Assembly (NCBI GenBank): GCA_000751555.1
Contig: CCEZ01000013.1
Span: forward strand, 1-64,000
Reading direction: 5' to 3'
From: Anaerosalibacter massiliensis
GTDB lineage: Bacteria > Bacillota > Clostridia > Tissierellales > Sporanaerobacteraceae
Length of the DNA stretch: 64,000 nt
The position numbers were made by a program, and so were the translations under genes. The notes under the pieces were generated by a model. The model searched no databases. It saw only the letters and a program-made list of their open reading frames with translations, and was not told the origin of the DNA. Shown piece after piece: positions 7,574 to 16,368 of this stretch. How positions within the stretch are numbered: position 1 is the stretch's first letter; every line of letters begins with the position of its first letter.

Positions 7574-8998
7574 TTATTTTATGAAACCATCTTCAATGTA
7601 TTTTTGTCTTTTTCTAACAAAAGTTGATGGATGTATCTCCAATAGTTTAGCAGCATCTCTGACATTTCCTTTTTTTTCAAAAGCTTTAACTATAAGCTCT
7701 GATTCTAATTTTGATATAGCTTCATTTAATGGTATTATATCCTTTGATCTATGTTTATTTGAAATGTTAATTAACATACTTTGTGGTAAATCCTCTTTAG
7801 TAATAGTATTATTTTTTGCAAATACAAAAAGTCTCTCTATTAAATTTTTTAGTTCTCTAACATTTCCCGGCCAATCATAATAATACATTGTATGAAACGC
7901 CTCACTATCTATATCTACATCTATATTATATTTTTCATTTATTTCCCTTAAAAATTCTTTAGTAAGAGCTGTTATATCTTCTCTTCTATCTCTTAACGGT
8001 GGAATATGTATTGGAACTACATTTATTCTATAATATAAATCCTCTCTAAATTTTCCAGCTTCAATCATAGAATTCAAATCTCTATTAGTTGCAGTGATAA
8101 TTCTAACATCTATATCTATTTCAGAATCAGATCCTATTTTTCTTATTTTCTTATCCTGTAGAACAGTTAAAAGTTTAGACTGCATACTAAGAGGTAATTC
8201 TCCTATTTCATCTAAAAATAAAGTTCCACCGTGTGCTTGTTCAAATATGCCTATTTTTCCAGAATCTCTAGCTCCTGTAAATGCTCCCTTTTCATAACCA
8301 AAAAGTTCCGATTCAATTAAACTAGCAGGAATAGATGCACAATTAAGTTGTATGAATTTCTTGTCACTTCTATTGCTATTTTTATGAATATACTCTGCCA
8401 TAGCACCTTTCCCAGTTCCCGTTTCTCCCGTTATTAAAATTGTACTATCATATTTTGCCACCTTCTTTGATTGTTCTAATATTATTTCTGTCTCATGTGA
8501 CTTGTACATGAAATTCATAGCTCTCTCCTTCTGAGATTTTAGTTTTTGAATCTCCCTTTCTCTTTCTATTATTTTTTCTCGTAAATTCATAATTTCTGTT
8601 ATATCTCTTACTATAGTTACTACATATTCAAGTTCATCTTTATCATTTATTATTGGAGTACTAGTTATTAACGCTATTTTATTATTAGCTAATTTTTGTT
8701 GAATGCTTATAGATTTTCTATTTTTAATAGCCAACAATGTACCAGATTCATCTATTAATTTTTCATCTAACACTTGATATATAGTTTTACCTATAAAATG
8801 TTCTCTTGAATTATCACTTAATTTTTCATATGCAGTATTTACATATAAAGTTTTAGTATTGCAGTCTGTCATATATACACCTTCTGCCAAATGATCAAAT
8901 AATGTTTTAAATTTATAAAGTTCTCTATCTCTACTTTTAAGTATTTTTAAAATATCTTCACGGGATAAATTTTCGTAAGTACTTAAGTTATTTTTCAT
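7574..8998 (-). CDS. Sigma-54-dependent PAS/AAA+ transcriptional activator
   Basis: Enhancer-binding protein of 474 residues. An N-terminal PAS sensor domain (about 28-135) is followed by a short coiled coil (about 138-162) and an AAA+ domain with Walker A GETGTGKG (191-198), the sigma-54 contact loop GAFTGA (238-243) and LFLDEIGEL as Walker B. A Fis-type HTH forms the C-terminus (about 430-470). It lacks a receiver domain, so the signal is probably a ligand sensed by the PAS domain. It is transcribed in the same direction as, and directly upstream of, the sigma-54 promoter of the abfD operon, which is its most likely target. AGGAGGAT ribosome site. Confidence 0.93.
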   Translation of the reverse strand: MKNNLSTYENLSREDILKILKSRDRELYKFKTLFDHLAEGVYMTDCNTKTLYVNTAYEKLSDNSREHFIGKTIYQVLDEKLIDESGTLLAIKNRKSISIQQKLANNKIALITSTPIINDKDELEYVVTIVRDITEIMNLREKIIEREREIQKLKSQKERAMNFMYKSHETEIILEQSKKVAKYDSTILITGETGTGKGAMAEYIHKNSNRSDKKFIQLNCASIPASLIESELFGYEKGAFTGARDSGKIGIFEQAHGGTLFLDEIGELPLSMQSKLLTVLQDKKIRKIGSDSEIDIDVRIITATNRDLNSMIEAGKFREDLYYRINVVPIHIPPLRDRREDITALTKEFLREINEKYNIDVDIDSEAFHTMYYYDWPGNVRELKNLIERLFVFAKNNTITKEDLPQSMLINISNKHRSKDIIPLNEAISKLESELIVKAFEKKGNVRDAAKLLEIHPSTFVRKRQKYIEDGFIK

Positions 8999-9635
8999 CC
9001 ATATCCTCCTCTTTTTTGCTTTAGAAAATAAATTAAATAATTTAGTAGATGTATTTTTTATAATACCATTTATAGAAAATTCTTTCTATGAAACTTATCA
9101 TATAATTTTTTGTAAAATAGTATAATTATAGGTAAAAATAAAAGTTTAATTAAAGATAACTTTGAATTTAAATTAAATATAAATAAAGAAAATTAGAAAA
9201 GTAATTAGATCCTAAATAAAATAGGAGGTATATTTTAAAATACTCAAAAATATAGACATGATAAAAAAACTAAAAAAAGTCCTAAAACCTTCGTTTATGA
9301 AAGTTGTAGAACTTTTGTTTATTCCTACCATTTTAGTACTAAATAGAATTGTATTACTAATTTATCTTCGATACTATAACTAATAATAGTTATTATTTTA
9401 AAAAACCATATCACAATATAAGATTTGATCTTATCTCCTTTTTTATAAATAAATATTTAAAACATTCTTTTGAATTTATAAAATAGTTCCTATCATAGAT
9501 AAATGCTATAAGTTGTATATATTATAGAGTAAACTTATTAACTGACCTATAATAGTTAGTATTGCTAATGAAAATAATAAACTTTTTACATTCTCTGTTT
9601 CTAATCTTTTTCTCTGCCATTTCTAAAATATCTCC
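8999..9635. other. Intergenic region, mostly featureless
   Basis: A very AT-rich gap between the sigma-54 activator and the MarR gene. Apart from the activator's ribosome site and the weak 41-residue frame I see no gene, hairpin with a T-run, or repeat. Confidence 0.5.
9258..9383 (+). CDS. Possible 41-residue cationic/hydrophobic peptide
   Basis: The short frame starts MIKKLKKVLKPSFMK, continues with a hydrophobic stretch of about 20 residues and ends RYYN. It is the only plus-strand frame with peptide-like character in this gap. An AGGAGGT lies 29 bases before the ATG, too far to serve it well, and no terminator follows. It may be chance or a remnant. I do not recognise it. Confidence 0.2.
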   Translation: MIKKLKKVLKPSFMKVVELLFIPTILVLNRIVLLIYLRYYN

Positions 9636-10085
9636 TTATTCTATTTCTATATCCTTTATATTGTTTAACATTTTATTATTTACTTTTAAAAATAAATCCA
9701 AATCCTTAATATCCATATCTTTAATCAATTGTGTTTTAAATTTTTCATTTATCTTTTTTACTTTTTTAACTACATTATCTTCTTCATCTATGACTTTAAG
9801 ATATACTGATCTACCATCTTCGCAATTCTCTTTTGGCTCAATTATTTTCTTATCTTTAAGCAAATTAACAGCACGTGATACCAATCCTTTTGATATTCCT
9901 CTATACAAACTAATCTCACTTGCTGTAATATCTTTATCCATATTATTAACTAAAAATGTTAATACATCTATTTCTGCTGGTGTTAATTCAAATTCTACTA
10001 ATGACTTTTCCATATAATCTTTATATTTTTTTATTATTTGAAAATAAATATAAAAAATATTAGATTCTTCTTTGTAAAATGACAT
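9636..10085 (-). CDS. MarR-family transcriptional regulator
   Basis: Winged-helix regulator of about 149 residues. The central part has the MarR pattern: LTPAEIDVLTFLVNN, the recognition helix region ITASEISLYRGISKGLVSRAV, and the wing KKIIEPKENCEDGRSVYLKV. I choose the ATG giving MSFYKEES because GGGAG stands six bases before it; an upstream start six codons earlier lacks this. It stands alone, with no adjacent target gene. A palindrome in front of it suggests autoregulation. Ligand unknown. Confidence 0.85.
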   Translation of the reverse strand: MSFYKEESNIFYIYFQIIKKYKDYMEKSLVEFELTPAEIDVLTFLVNNMDKDITASEISLYRGISKGLVSRAVNLLKDKKIIEPKENCEDGRSVYLKVIDEEDNVVKKVKKINEKFKTQLIKDMDIKDLDLFLKVNNKMLNNIKDIEIE

Positions 10086-10105
10086 TTTATCTCCCTCTTT
10101 CAATA

Positions 10106-10123
10106 TAGTTTACTTTTAAACTA
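10106..10123 (-). promoter_or_regulatory. Palindromic operator candidate before the MarR gene
   Basis: TAGTTTA and TAAACTA are separated by four bases, just upstream of the MarR ribosome site, a position and shape typical of MarR autoregulatory operators. No second copy was found in the window. Confidence 0.5.
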
Positions 10124-10622
10124 CATCTATTAGTATATATTATTTTTAGTTCAAAAATCAACTAAAATAAAAAATTAACCAGACACCTTTCTATCTAAAA
10201 GAATTTGGTATAAGACTTTTGCATCAAATTATAAGTTTTTAAATATCAGATTATTATTCTGCTAATTGAACTAAAACTAGTTACCAATATTTTAAAGAAA
10301 ACCTTAGATTTGATCAGTATCATGTTAGGAGTCATTTATCCATTGAAAGATACTTTTTACTGTGCTTTAAAAAGTATATATGATTCGCTGAAATTATTAG
10401 CTTAGATTTAAAAATCTTAAAAAATACAATATGATACTTATATACTTCTTTACGGGAATCATCATGTAACTAAATATTAGTTATCCTACCATGGAAATTT
10501 AAATTTGAATTTTGCATAACTAGAGTTATTAAAAATCCAAAAAGCTTCATTGGACATATTTAAAATATAGTCCTACAATACTTATTGCTTATATAGCTAA
10601 TAGCTTACTACCATTAAAACTT
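10124..10622. other. Intergenic region without recognisable genes
   Basis: About 500 bases of AT-rich sequence with scattered stops in all frames. It may contain decayed coding sequence, but nothing is recognisable. Confidence 0.5.
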
Positions 10623-10657
10623 AAAAATGCATGTCCTTTGAAGGACTATGCATTTTT
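10623..10657 (-). terminator. Terminator of the PTS/MupG transcript
   Basis: Hairpin with arms AAAAATGCATGTCCTT and AAGGACTATGCATTTTT around a tiny loop, 20 bases after the mupG-like stop. On the minus strand the distal arm ends in a T-run. Confidence 0.8.
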
Positions 10658-10677
10658 AATATATTTTATCCTATACA

Positions 10678-11760
10678 TCACAAAGAAAATTTAAATTTTT
10701 GCCAAGGTTTAATATAATCTAACAGATACATTTCTTTATCTACAATCTTACCCACTACACTAGTTCTACCACTATTTTTCATAGGCTTTAATGCTATTTG
10801 CAATTCTCCAGAATAATGAGTATATAAGCTACTATCAATTAGTATATCTCCCTTTTCTATGTCCTTAGGATTTATTAGTTGAAAATCATAGTCTTTATAT
10901 TTCACCCTACTTTCAGTTGACCTTATCATATATTCTGAAACATCACCTCTGTTGAAATGTGGTTCTTCTAATATAATCTTTCTTTCTATTTTTGGTAATC
11001 CATCTATTAGTTTCACTTTAAAAGTTAAAATATCCTTATCTATTTCTTCAAGGGATTTTAATTCCTCATCAGAGGCATAACAATTAGACACAATTACATC
11101 ATCTATAAGCTCAGTATTGAACAAATCCTTAGCTTGAACTTCAATAGGGAGCATTCTATGTTCTTCTAATGTTGGTAAACCTTCGTTTACAGGCCAAGGT
11201 CCAAAATTTCCATTAGAAGATGAAACAAAAGCAGCAGTTCTTAGACCATATTTTTTAAAGATACTAGAAGTCTCCATGAAGTGTTTTCTGGACAATCCAG
11301 TATATTTATGGGGATAAAAATTATGACATCCTATGATATTATCCTTATTTGGAATATGACTCATTATATTTTCTATATATTTAGTTCCACTGCTCATATT
11401 TACCTCTATTTTCAAATTATAAGGATTAAAGCTCATAATGCTTTCTTCTTTTCCACTAAATCCCAAATCCAACCTAATACCAGAGAGACCTATATCTTTA
11501 AAAAACTTTAATTCAGTATAGTGAATATCTAAAGTTTTAAATACTGCAGGGGAAACATCAGCTATTACTTCCATACCTAAATTAGATGCATGTTTTACAA
11601 TCTCCTTAAAATCATTAAAAGAATGACTTTCATTCATATCAACAGATAATAAATTTGTAAAAACTCTAGTAAAGTTATACTTTGATGCCAAATCCAAGTA
11701 TTTTTTGTTCTCTTCTAAAGATGATCTATCTGGATAAATTGATACTCCTAATTTACGCAT
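10678..11760 (-). CDS. MupG-like (DUF871) TIM-barrel 6-phospho-glycosidase
   Basis: A 360-residue protein of the DUF871/MupG family, whose characterised Staphylococcus member hydrolyses MurNAc-6-phosphate-GlcNAc inside the cell. The opening LGVSIYPDRSSLEENKKYLD, the barrel motifs GIRLDLGFSG and CHNFYPHKYTGL, and the C-terminal cyclophilin-like part are typical. Its first codons overlap the end of the PTS IIA gene by eight bases, so the two are translationally coupled. That supports cleavage of a phosphorylated disaccharide delivered by the PTS. Whether the sugar is a muropeptide disaccharide or another beta-disaccharide is not decidable here. Confidence 0.87.
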   Translation of the reverse strand: MRKLGVSIYPDRSSLEENKKYLDLASKYNFTRVFTNLLSVDMNESHSFNDFKEIVKHASNLGMEVIADVSPAVFKTLDIHYTELKFFKDIGLSGIRLDLGFSGKEESIMSFNPYNLKIEVNMSSGTKYIENIMSHIPNKDNIIGCHNFYPHKYTGLSRKHFMETSSIFKKYGLRTAAFVSSSNGNFGPWPVNEGLPTLEEHRMLPIEVQAKDLFNTELIDDVIVSNCYASDEELKSLEEIDKDILTFKVKLIDGLPKIERKIILEEPHFNRGDVSEYMIRSTESRVKYKDYDFQLINPKDIEKGDILIDSSLYTHYSGELQIALKPMKNSGRTSVVGKIVDKEMYLLDYIKPWQKFKFSL

Positions 11761-12082
11761 TTATATCACCTTTTTCCTCTGAGATAATTTCATATAAGTC
11801 AATAAATTCTTTAGCCATATCCCTAATAGTTATAGCATTCATTAAATGATCTTGAGCATGAATAAGTAATAAAGATACTTCTTGTTTATCTCCTCTAGCC
11901 TCTGATTGAATCAATTCCGTTTGACTTTTATGGGATTTAGAAATATTTTTATTTGCCTCATTTAAGTTATGTCTTGCTTTCTCAAAATCTCCTTTTTTCC
12001 CATATTGCATAGCTTCCATACTTAAGCTCCTAGCCTCACCACTATAATTTATAATATTGATTATTATCATCTCTAAATCCAT
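11753..12082 (-). CDS. PTS lactose/cellobiose-family IIA component
   Basis: A 109-residue, all-helical phosphotransferase domain of the Lac/Cel (chitobiose) family, carrying phosphate from HPr to IIB. The family signature LLIHAQDHLMNAI with its conserved histidines is near the C-terminus, and the N-terminal helix with SGEARSLSMEAM is typical. It overlaps the MupG-like gene by eight bases but is separated from IIB and IIC by a glycosyltransferase gene, an unusual order. GGAGAGAG ribosome site. Confidence 0.92.
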   Translation of the reverse strand: MDLEMIIINIINYSGEARSLSMEAMQYGKKGDFEKARHNLNEANKNISKSHKSQTELIQSEARGDKQEVSLLLIHAQDHLMNAITIRDMAKEFIDLYEIISEEKGDINA

Positions 12083-12231
12083 ATCACTCTCTCCTTCAAT
12101 AAATTAGATGTTTCCATCCTATTATTATATTCTGTACTTTTTTTACCAAATTAAATTAATATTATTATCTTTATTATAAAGATTGAATTGTTGGCTCCCT
12201 CATTCTAAAGCATATCAAATATATTTTCCTA

Positions 12232-14247
12232 TCAATTAAATACTAGACCTCTATCCCCTTGTTCTTTAAATCCCATATCATATAGTGTTTCATTAATATT
12301 CTTTTTTGTATTCTGATACCTTAAAGCTATAATTCCTTCATCTAGGAGCAAAATATCTTCTTCTATTAATTTTTCTATAAATTTTATTTGATCTGAATAT
12401 TCCTCATCCATTTTTTCTAAAGAATTTGTTATATGCTCTTTTGTAGAATATATAAACTTGATAACCTCTTTTTCAAATTTTTTATCCTTTAATAAATTTA
12501 TTATTCTTTCTTTATCATCAGGATTTGAAATAGCAAATACTGCTGTATTTCTTGTTTTCATAATAGGTGCTATAAGGTTTTGTAATAGAAAATCTTTTCC
12601 AAAGAACTCTATGCCCTCTTTTGAAACCATATTAGGTTTAATTTTAAAATAAATATCTTTATTTACTTTACATAAAGATATAATTACATCCTCTTCCGAT
12701 ACTAAACCTTCTGTTATTAAAGTTTCTCCAAGCCGCATTCCATTAGTTTCTGATTTTTTAAGAGATTTTTTTAATTCATCTGGTGATATTAGGTTTTTAT
12801 ATAAAAGGACATCTCCTAAATTTCTTCTAAAGGTCTTTAAGACTTTTTTTTCTAAAAATTCATGACTGGTTTTATTCCAACTAGGCTTTTTCTTTCTTTT
12901 TTTAGTGCTAGGTTTAAAAAGATGCATCTTCCAAGCTCTTAAAGTAGCATGAAAGTTTATGATATTCCCAATAACCATCCTAAAGGGCAATATAGGTGGG
13001 AACAATATACTTATAAGGGTACTTTTATATCCATATACGTTTTTTACAGCTCTTCCCCTTAAAATTTGTCTTTCTATCATCATAATAGTTACAAATAACA
13101 TGAGATACCATGACAAACTAAATTTAGGATAAATTATTGGAATATCTAAAAACAAAGAAAGTATAAAATATATAAAAATTGAATAACCTGGTATAATCAA
13201 TATATTTCCAAACTTCGCTTTCCAGTCTTTATACAAACTATATTTAGAACCAAATGATAAATTTTTATTTTTAAATATATCTCTAAGTTTAAAAGACTGC
13301 ATCGTTATCCCATATATCCACCTAGACTTTTGCCTTACAACAGCACTATAAGTTGATGGAAATATACTTCTAGTAGCTATAAATTCCCTTGCCATTTTTC
13401 CATCTCCTTTAAGTCTTTCTACTTCTTCTAATGCGTAATAAAGATGAAATCCCTTCTGTTTAAGCAATAGTGAAAGCTTATAATCTTCTGTTAAACTCCC
13501 TACTGGAAATATATTGAAGTCACAGAAACAATCTATTATTTCCCTAGAAAGCACAAAACCTGTACCTGCTGAAGGTACAAAAGATTCAGTAGCATTTCTG
13601 GCCACAAGCATACTATAATGATTTTCTGCAAATTCGTCTGCATATGTTCCAGATATCATGTTTTTGAAAATATTTCCTAACTTAGGCATTTTTTGTAGTG
13701 GAAATACAGGCATTTGGATAGCCTTATGAAAATTCAAAAGATAATTCTCAACCAATAATTCATAAGGATGAACTACATCTTCTGAATCATGTACTACAAT
13801 ACCCTTAAATCTAATATCTTTTTTATTTTCATATTCTAAAATATTTTTTATTACATTATTTATATTATCAGCTTTAGAGCTAGGTCCATCTAGCACATGA
13901 ATAACTCTATGAACATTTTTATGCTTTTTAGATAGAGTATCTGCTATCTCTAAAGTATCAGGGTCGTTTGGATATACACCCAGAAAAATATGATACATTG
14001 CATTTGGATAATGGTTTGTATCTATTAAATTTTCTATAACATCTTCTAATACATCCTCTTCACGATATGCTGCTACTACAATGGCAAGTAGACCAGGGAC
14101 CGTATCTGTTAGTTCTTTATAAGATATGATATTAGTATTATTCTTTTTCCTCTTTGGACTGAAAAGATAATATATATCCCATATAAGATCATCTAAACTT
14201 ATTAAAATAAGAAGAATAACAAATGTAAGACCAATGTAATAAGCCAC
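12232..14247 (-). CDS. NfrB-like membrane glycosyltransferase (GT2) with C-terminal MshEN domain
   Basis: Membrane-bound family 2 glycosyltransferase of 671 residues. An N-terminal hydrophobic segment is followed by the GT2 domain with HDSEDVVHP, the LTEDYKL acid pair and QKSRWIYG, the QxxRW signature of processive enzymes. Membrane segments follow (about 355-410), then a basic linker. The C-terminal part (about 480-560) has two tandem motifs, LGDVLLYKNLISPDEL and LGETLITEGLVSEEDV, of the MshEN fold, which binds cyclic di-GMP in several proteins. This order is that of E. coli NfrB, a polysaccharide-secreting enzyme. It starts at GTG behind GGGGATGA. It lies between PTS IIC and IIA. Product unknown. 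Confidence 0.85.
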   Translation of the reverse strand: MAYYIGLTFVILLILISLDDLIWDIYYLFSPKRKKNNTNIISYKELTDTVPGLLAIVVAAYREEDVLEDVIENLIDTNHYPNAMYHIFLGVYPNDPDTLEIADTLSKKHKNVHRVIHVLDGPSSKADNINNVIKNILEYENKKDIRFKGIVVHDSEDVVHPYELLVENYLLNFHKAIQMPVFPLQKMPKLGNIFKNMISGTYADEFAENHYSMLVARNATESFVPSAGTGFVLSREIIDCFCDFNIFPVGSLTEDYKLSLLLKQKGFHLYYALEEVERLKGDGKMAREFIATRSIFPSTYSAVVRQKSRWIYGITMQSFKLRDIFKNKNLSFGSKYSLYKDWKAKFGNILIIPGYSIFIYFILSLFLDIPIIYPKFSLSWYLMLFVTIMMIERQILRGRAVKNVYGYKSTLISILFPPILPFRMVIGNIINFHATLRAWKMHLFKPSTKKRKKKPSWNKTSHEFLEKKVLKTFRRNLGDVLLYKNLISPDELKKSLKKSETNGMRLGETLITEGLVSEEDVIISLCKVNKDIYFKIKPNMVSKEGIEFFGKDFLLQNLIAPIMKTRNTAVFAISNPDDKERIINLLKDKKFEKEVIKFIYSTKEHITNSLEKMDEEYSDQIKFIEKLIEEDILLLDEGIIALRYQNTKKNINETLYDMGFKEQGDRGLVFN

Positions 14248-14434
14248 TTTATCATCCCCTTTTGATATAACAAATATAAATAATCAAATATATTATAAAA
14301 GTCAATCAAGACAATAGACCTTTTAATTCTTCCATATGAGTTATCTTATAAAGTATTTTGCTTACTTTAAAAATGTATAGATTCATTTATAGAAACGAGA
14401 AAATAATTAATAAATAGTTTTATATAAAACATTG

Positions 14435-14496
14435 GTAAGAAGTAGAGATAACCCTAATTAACCTATACTTTTCCTATTTTTTTCTCTACTTCTTAC
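14435..14496 (-). terminator. Long inverted repeat after PTS IIC
   Basis: Two perfect 14-base arms (GTAAGAAGTAGAGA and its complement) enclose 34 bases, about 45 bases after the IIC stop. The large loop is unusual for an intrinsic terminator, and no long T-run follows on the minus strand. It may terminate weakly or protect the upstream mRNA. Confidence 0.45.
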
Positions 14497-14539
14497 ATAG
14501 ATGTTTCTAAATCCCTTTAGCGTTAGAAAGGATTATTCA

Positions 14540-15808
14540 CTATTCAGTTTGTTTTTCTCTCCGCCTATCAGCTAATTTAACAAATGGTAAATATATTAAT
14601 ACTGCTACTATTAAATTTATAGCTGCTAATACAGCTGCTCTCCAACTTGCTGATGTAGCTCCCGTTGCTAGAAATGCTCCTATAATAGGAGGTGTAGTCC
14701 AAGGTATAACCAAATAAGTAGGAGGTGCAAAACCAGTTGCTGTTCCTATATACGCTATTAAAGTCAGTATTCCAGGCGTAATTATAAATGGAATAAATAA
14801 TATTGGATTAAGAACTATAGGAATTCCAAACATCATAGGTTCATTAATTTGGAATAACCCTGATGGTGCAGATAATTTAGCCACTTCTCTATATTCTTTT
14901 CTGTTTTTAGAAGCAATAAATATAGCAATTATTAAAGCTAATGTGGCTCCCGAACCACCTAGATGGACATAGGTATCGAAGAAAACTCTAGTTATTACAT
15001 TTGGTGCCTCTAATCCTGCTGCAATTGCTTGTTCATTAGCAGTAAGAGCAGGTAGATATAATGCATTCATTACAGGGTCTAATATATTAGCACCATGTAA
15101 TCCAAAGAACCAAAATAAGTTAATCAGCATAGCAGCTAACATTGCAGATCCAACTCCCTGGCTTAAACCCTCTAATGGTTTTTGTATAGATTCTTGTATT
15201 ACATCATATAAACTTACTCCTCCCAATTTATCTATTATAAAAAATACGATACCAAAAGTAAGCATAGTAAGTGTACCTGGTATAACTGCTGCAAAAGCCC
15301 TTCCCACTGCTGGAGGAACTTCTTCTGGCATTTTAATTGTTAAATCTCTCTTTATTAATTTCACGAATATTTCTGTAGCAATTAATGCTACTATTAATCC
15401 TGTAAACAACCCTGTAGCCTGTAAATAACCCCAGTGAATATATCCCCAGCCAGCCTCTCCATGAGATTGAGGTAATGTAGCAAAATAAGCTCCAACAGCA
15501 ATAAGTCCCGCTGCTAATGGATCTACCTCATAAGATTTCGCCAAATTATAGCCTACAGAAAATACAACTAATAAAGTCATTATTGCCAATGATCCCCACC
15601 ATACCTGATCACATATAGGAATTAATCCTTGTAATGGAGTAATCCATTCAAATATAGTATTTTTTAATAAAACTGACATAGAGCCTGCAAGTATTAAGGG
15701 CATAATACTTGCAAATCCATCACGGATTGCAACTAAATGTCTCTGTCCTCCAATCTTTGCTGCTACCGGAACAAACTTTCTCTCCATAAAATCCATAAAC
15801 TTTTCCAT
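14540..15808 (-). CDS. celB: PTS lactose/cellobiose-family IIC permease
   Basis: Membrane permease of the Lac/Cel family, 422 residues with about ten hydrophobic segments. It begins MEKFMDFMERKFVPVAAK, the usual amphipathic start, and contains the family's substrate-region motifs FFGLHGANILDPVMNA and LFQINEPMMFGIP (the conserved NEP). It imports and phosphorylates a beta-disaccharide together with IIA and IIB. It follows the IIB gene by 23 bases. GGGGGAT ribosome site. The exact sugar is unknown; the linked MupG-like hydrolase makes an amino-sugar disaccharide plausible. Confidence 0.92.
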   Translation of the reverse strand: MEKFMDFMERKFVPVAAKIGGQRHLVAIRDGFASIMPLILAGSMSVLLKNTIFEWITPLQGLIPICDQVWWGSLAIMTLLVVFSVGYNLAKSYEVDPLAAGLIAVGAYFATLPQSHGEAGWGYIHWGYLQATGLFTGLIVALIATEIFVKLIKRDLTIKMPEEVPPAVGRAFAAVIPGTLTMLTFGIVFFIIDKLGGVSLYDVIQESIQKPLEGLSQGVGSAMLAAMLINLFWFFGLHGANILDPVMNALYLPALTANEQAIAAGLEAPNVITRVFFDTYVHLGGSGATLALIIAIFIASKNRKEYREVAKLSAPSGLFQINEPMMFGIPIVLNPILFIPFIITPGILTLIAYIGTATGFAPPTYLVIPWTTPPIIGAFLATGATSASWRAAVLAAINLIVAVLIYLPFVKLADRRREKQTE

Positions 15809-15831
15809 ACTAATCCCCCTTACTAGTATTT

Positions 15832-16143
15832 TTATACTTCTTTAGCCAAACTTAAAGCATATTCCAGAACCTTCTCCCCATTCATAGTTCCATAATCTAC
15901 AGTATTTACCACTTCTACTGGTACTCCTTTTGGTTTCATTATCTCCTTCATGTTTGGTAACAGATACCTGACTTGTGGACCTAACAACATAACATCTACC
16001 TTATCCATATTACTTTTTACATCTGCTTCTGCTACAGCTACTACATTTACATCTAGCCTTTTTTCTTTTGCTACTTTATTCATTTTATTCACCAATAGGC
16101 TAGTAGACATTCCTGCTGAACAGACCAACATAATGTTTAACAT
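15832..16143 (-). CDS. celA: PTS lactose/cellobiose-family IIB component
   Basis: A 103-residue phosphotransfer protein with the active-site cysteine in MLVCSAGMSTSLL (C8) and the typical VDVMLLGPQVRYLL. It takes phosphate from IIA and gives it to the sugar bound by IIC. It is the first gene of the PTS transcript, placed behind a sigma-54 promoter. AAAGGACT ribosome site. Confidence 0.93.
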   Translation of the reverse strand: MLNIMLVCSAGMSTSLLVNKMNKVAKEKRLDVNVVAVAEADVKSNMDKVDVMLLGPQVRYLLPNMKEIMKPKGVPVEVVNTVDYGTMNGEKVLEYALSLAKEV

Positions 16144-16222
16144 AATTATCAGTCCTTTCCATATAATCTATTATATTTCTCTACTCCATCACCTCCTGTA
16201 TCCCCCTCGCGCTATATTACAA

Positions 16223-16240
16223 TTGCAATTACCTTGCCAA
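16223..16240 (-). promoter_or_regulatory. Sigma-54 (-24/-12) promoter of the PTS operon
   Basis: The minus strand reads TTGGCAAGGTAATTGCAA, with GG and GC spaced by ten bases, a near-consensus sigma-54 promoter about 80 bases before the IIB start. A LevR-type sigma-54 activator gene lies directly upstream. Confidence 0.88.
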
Positions 16241-16340
16241 ATGTTTCTATGTTCAAAAATAAAATAAATTAAATTATGTTATGATAGTTCATGGATTTGA
16301 GGACTAAATTGTATTTCGAATTTAGTGTGTAAAAAAATAA

Positions 16341-16368
16341 ATTAGTGTGTAGATGACTACACACTAAT
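16341..16368 (-). terminator. Terminator of the LevR-type regulator gene
   Basis: Perfect 12-base stem (ATTAGTGTGTAG) with a four-base loop, followed on the minus strand by TTTATTTTTTT. The stop codon of the regulator lies inside the hairpin. Confidence 0.85.
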
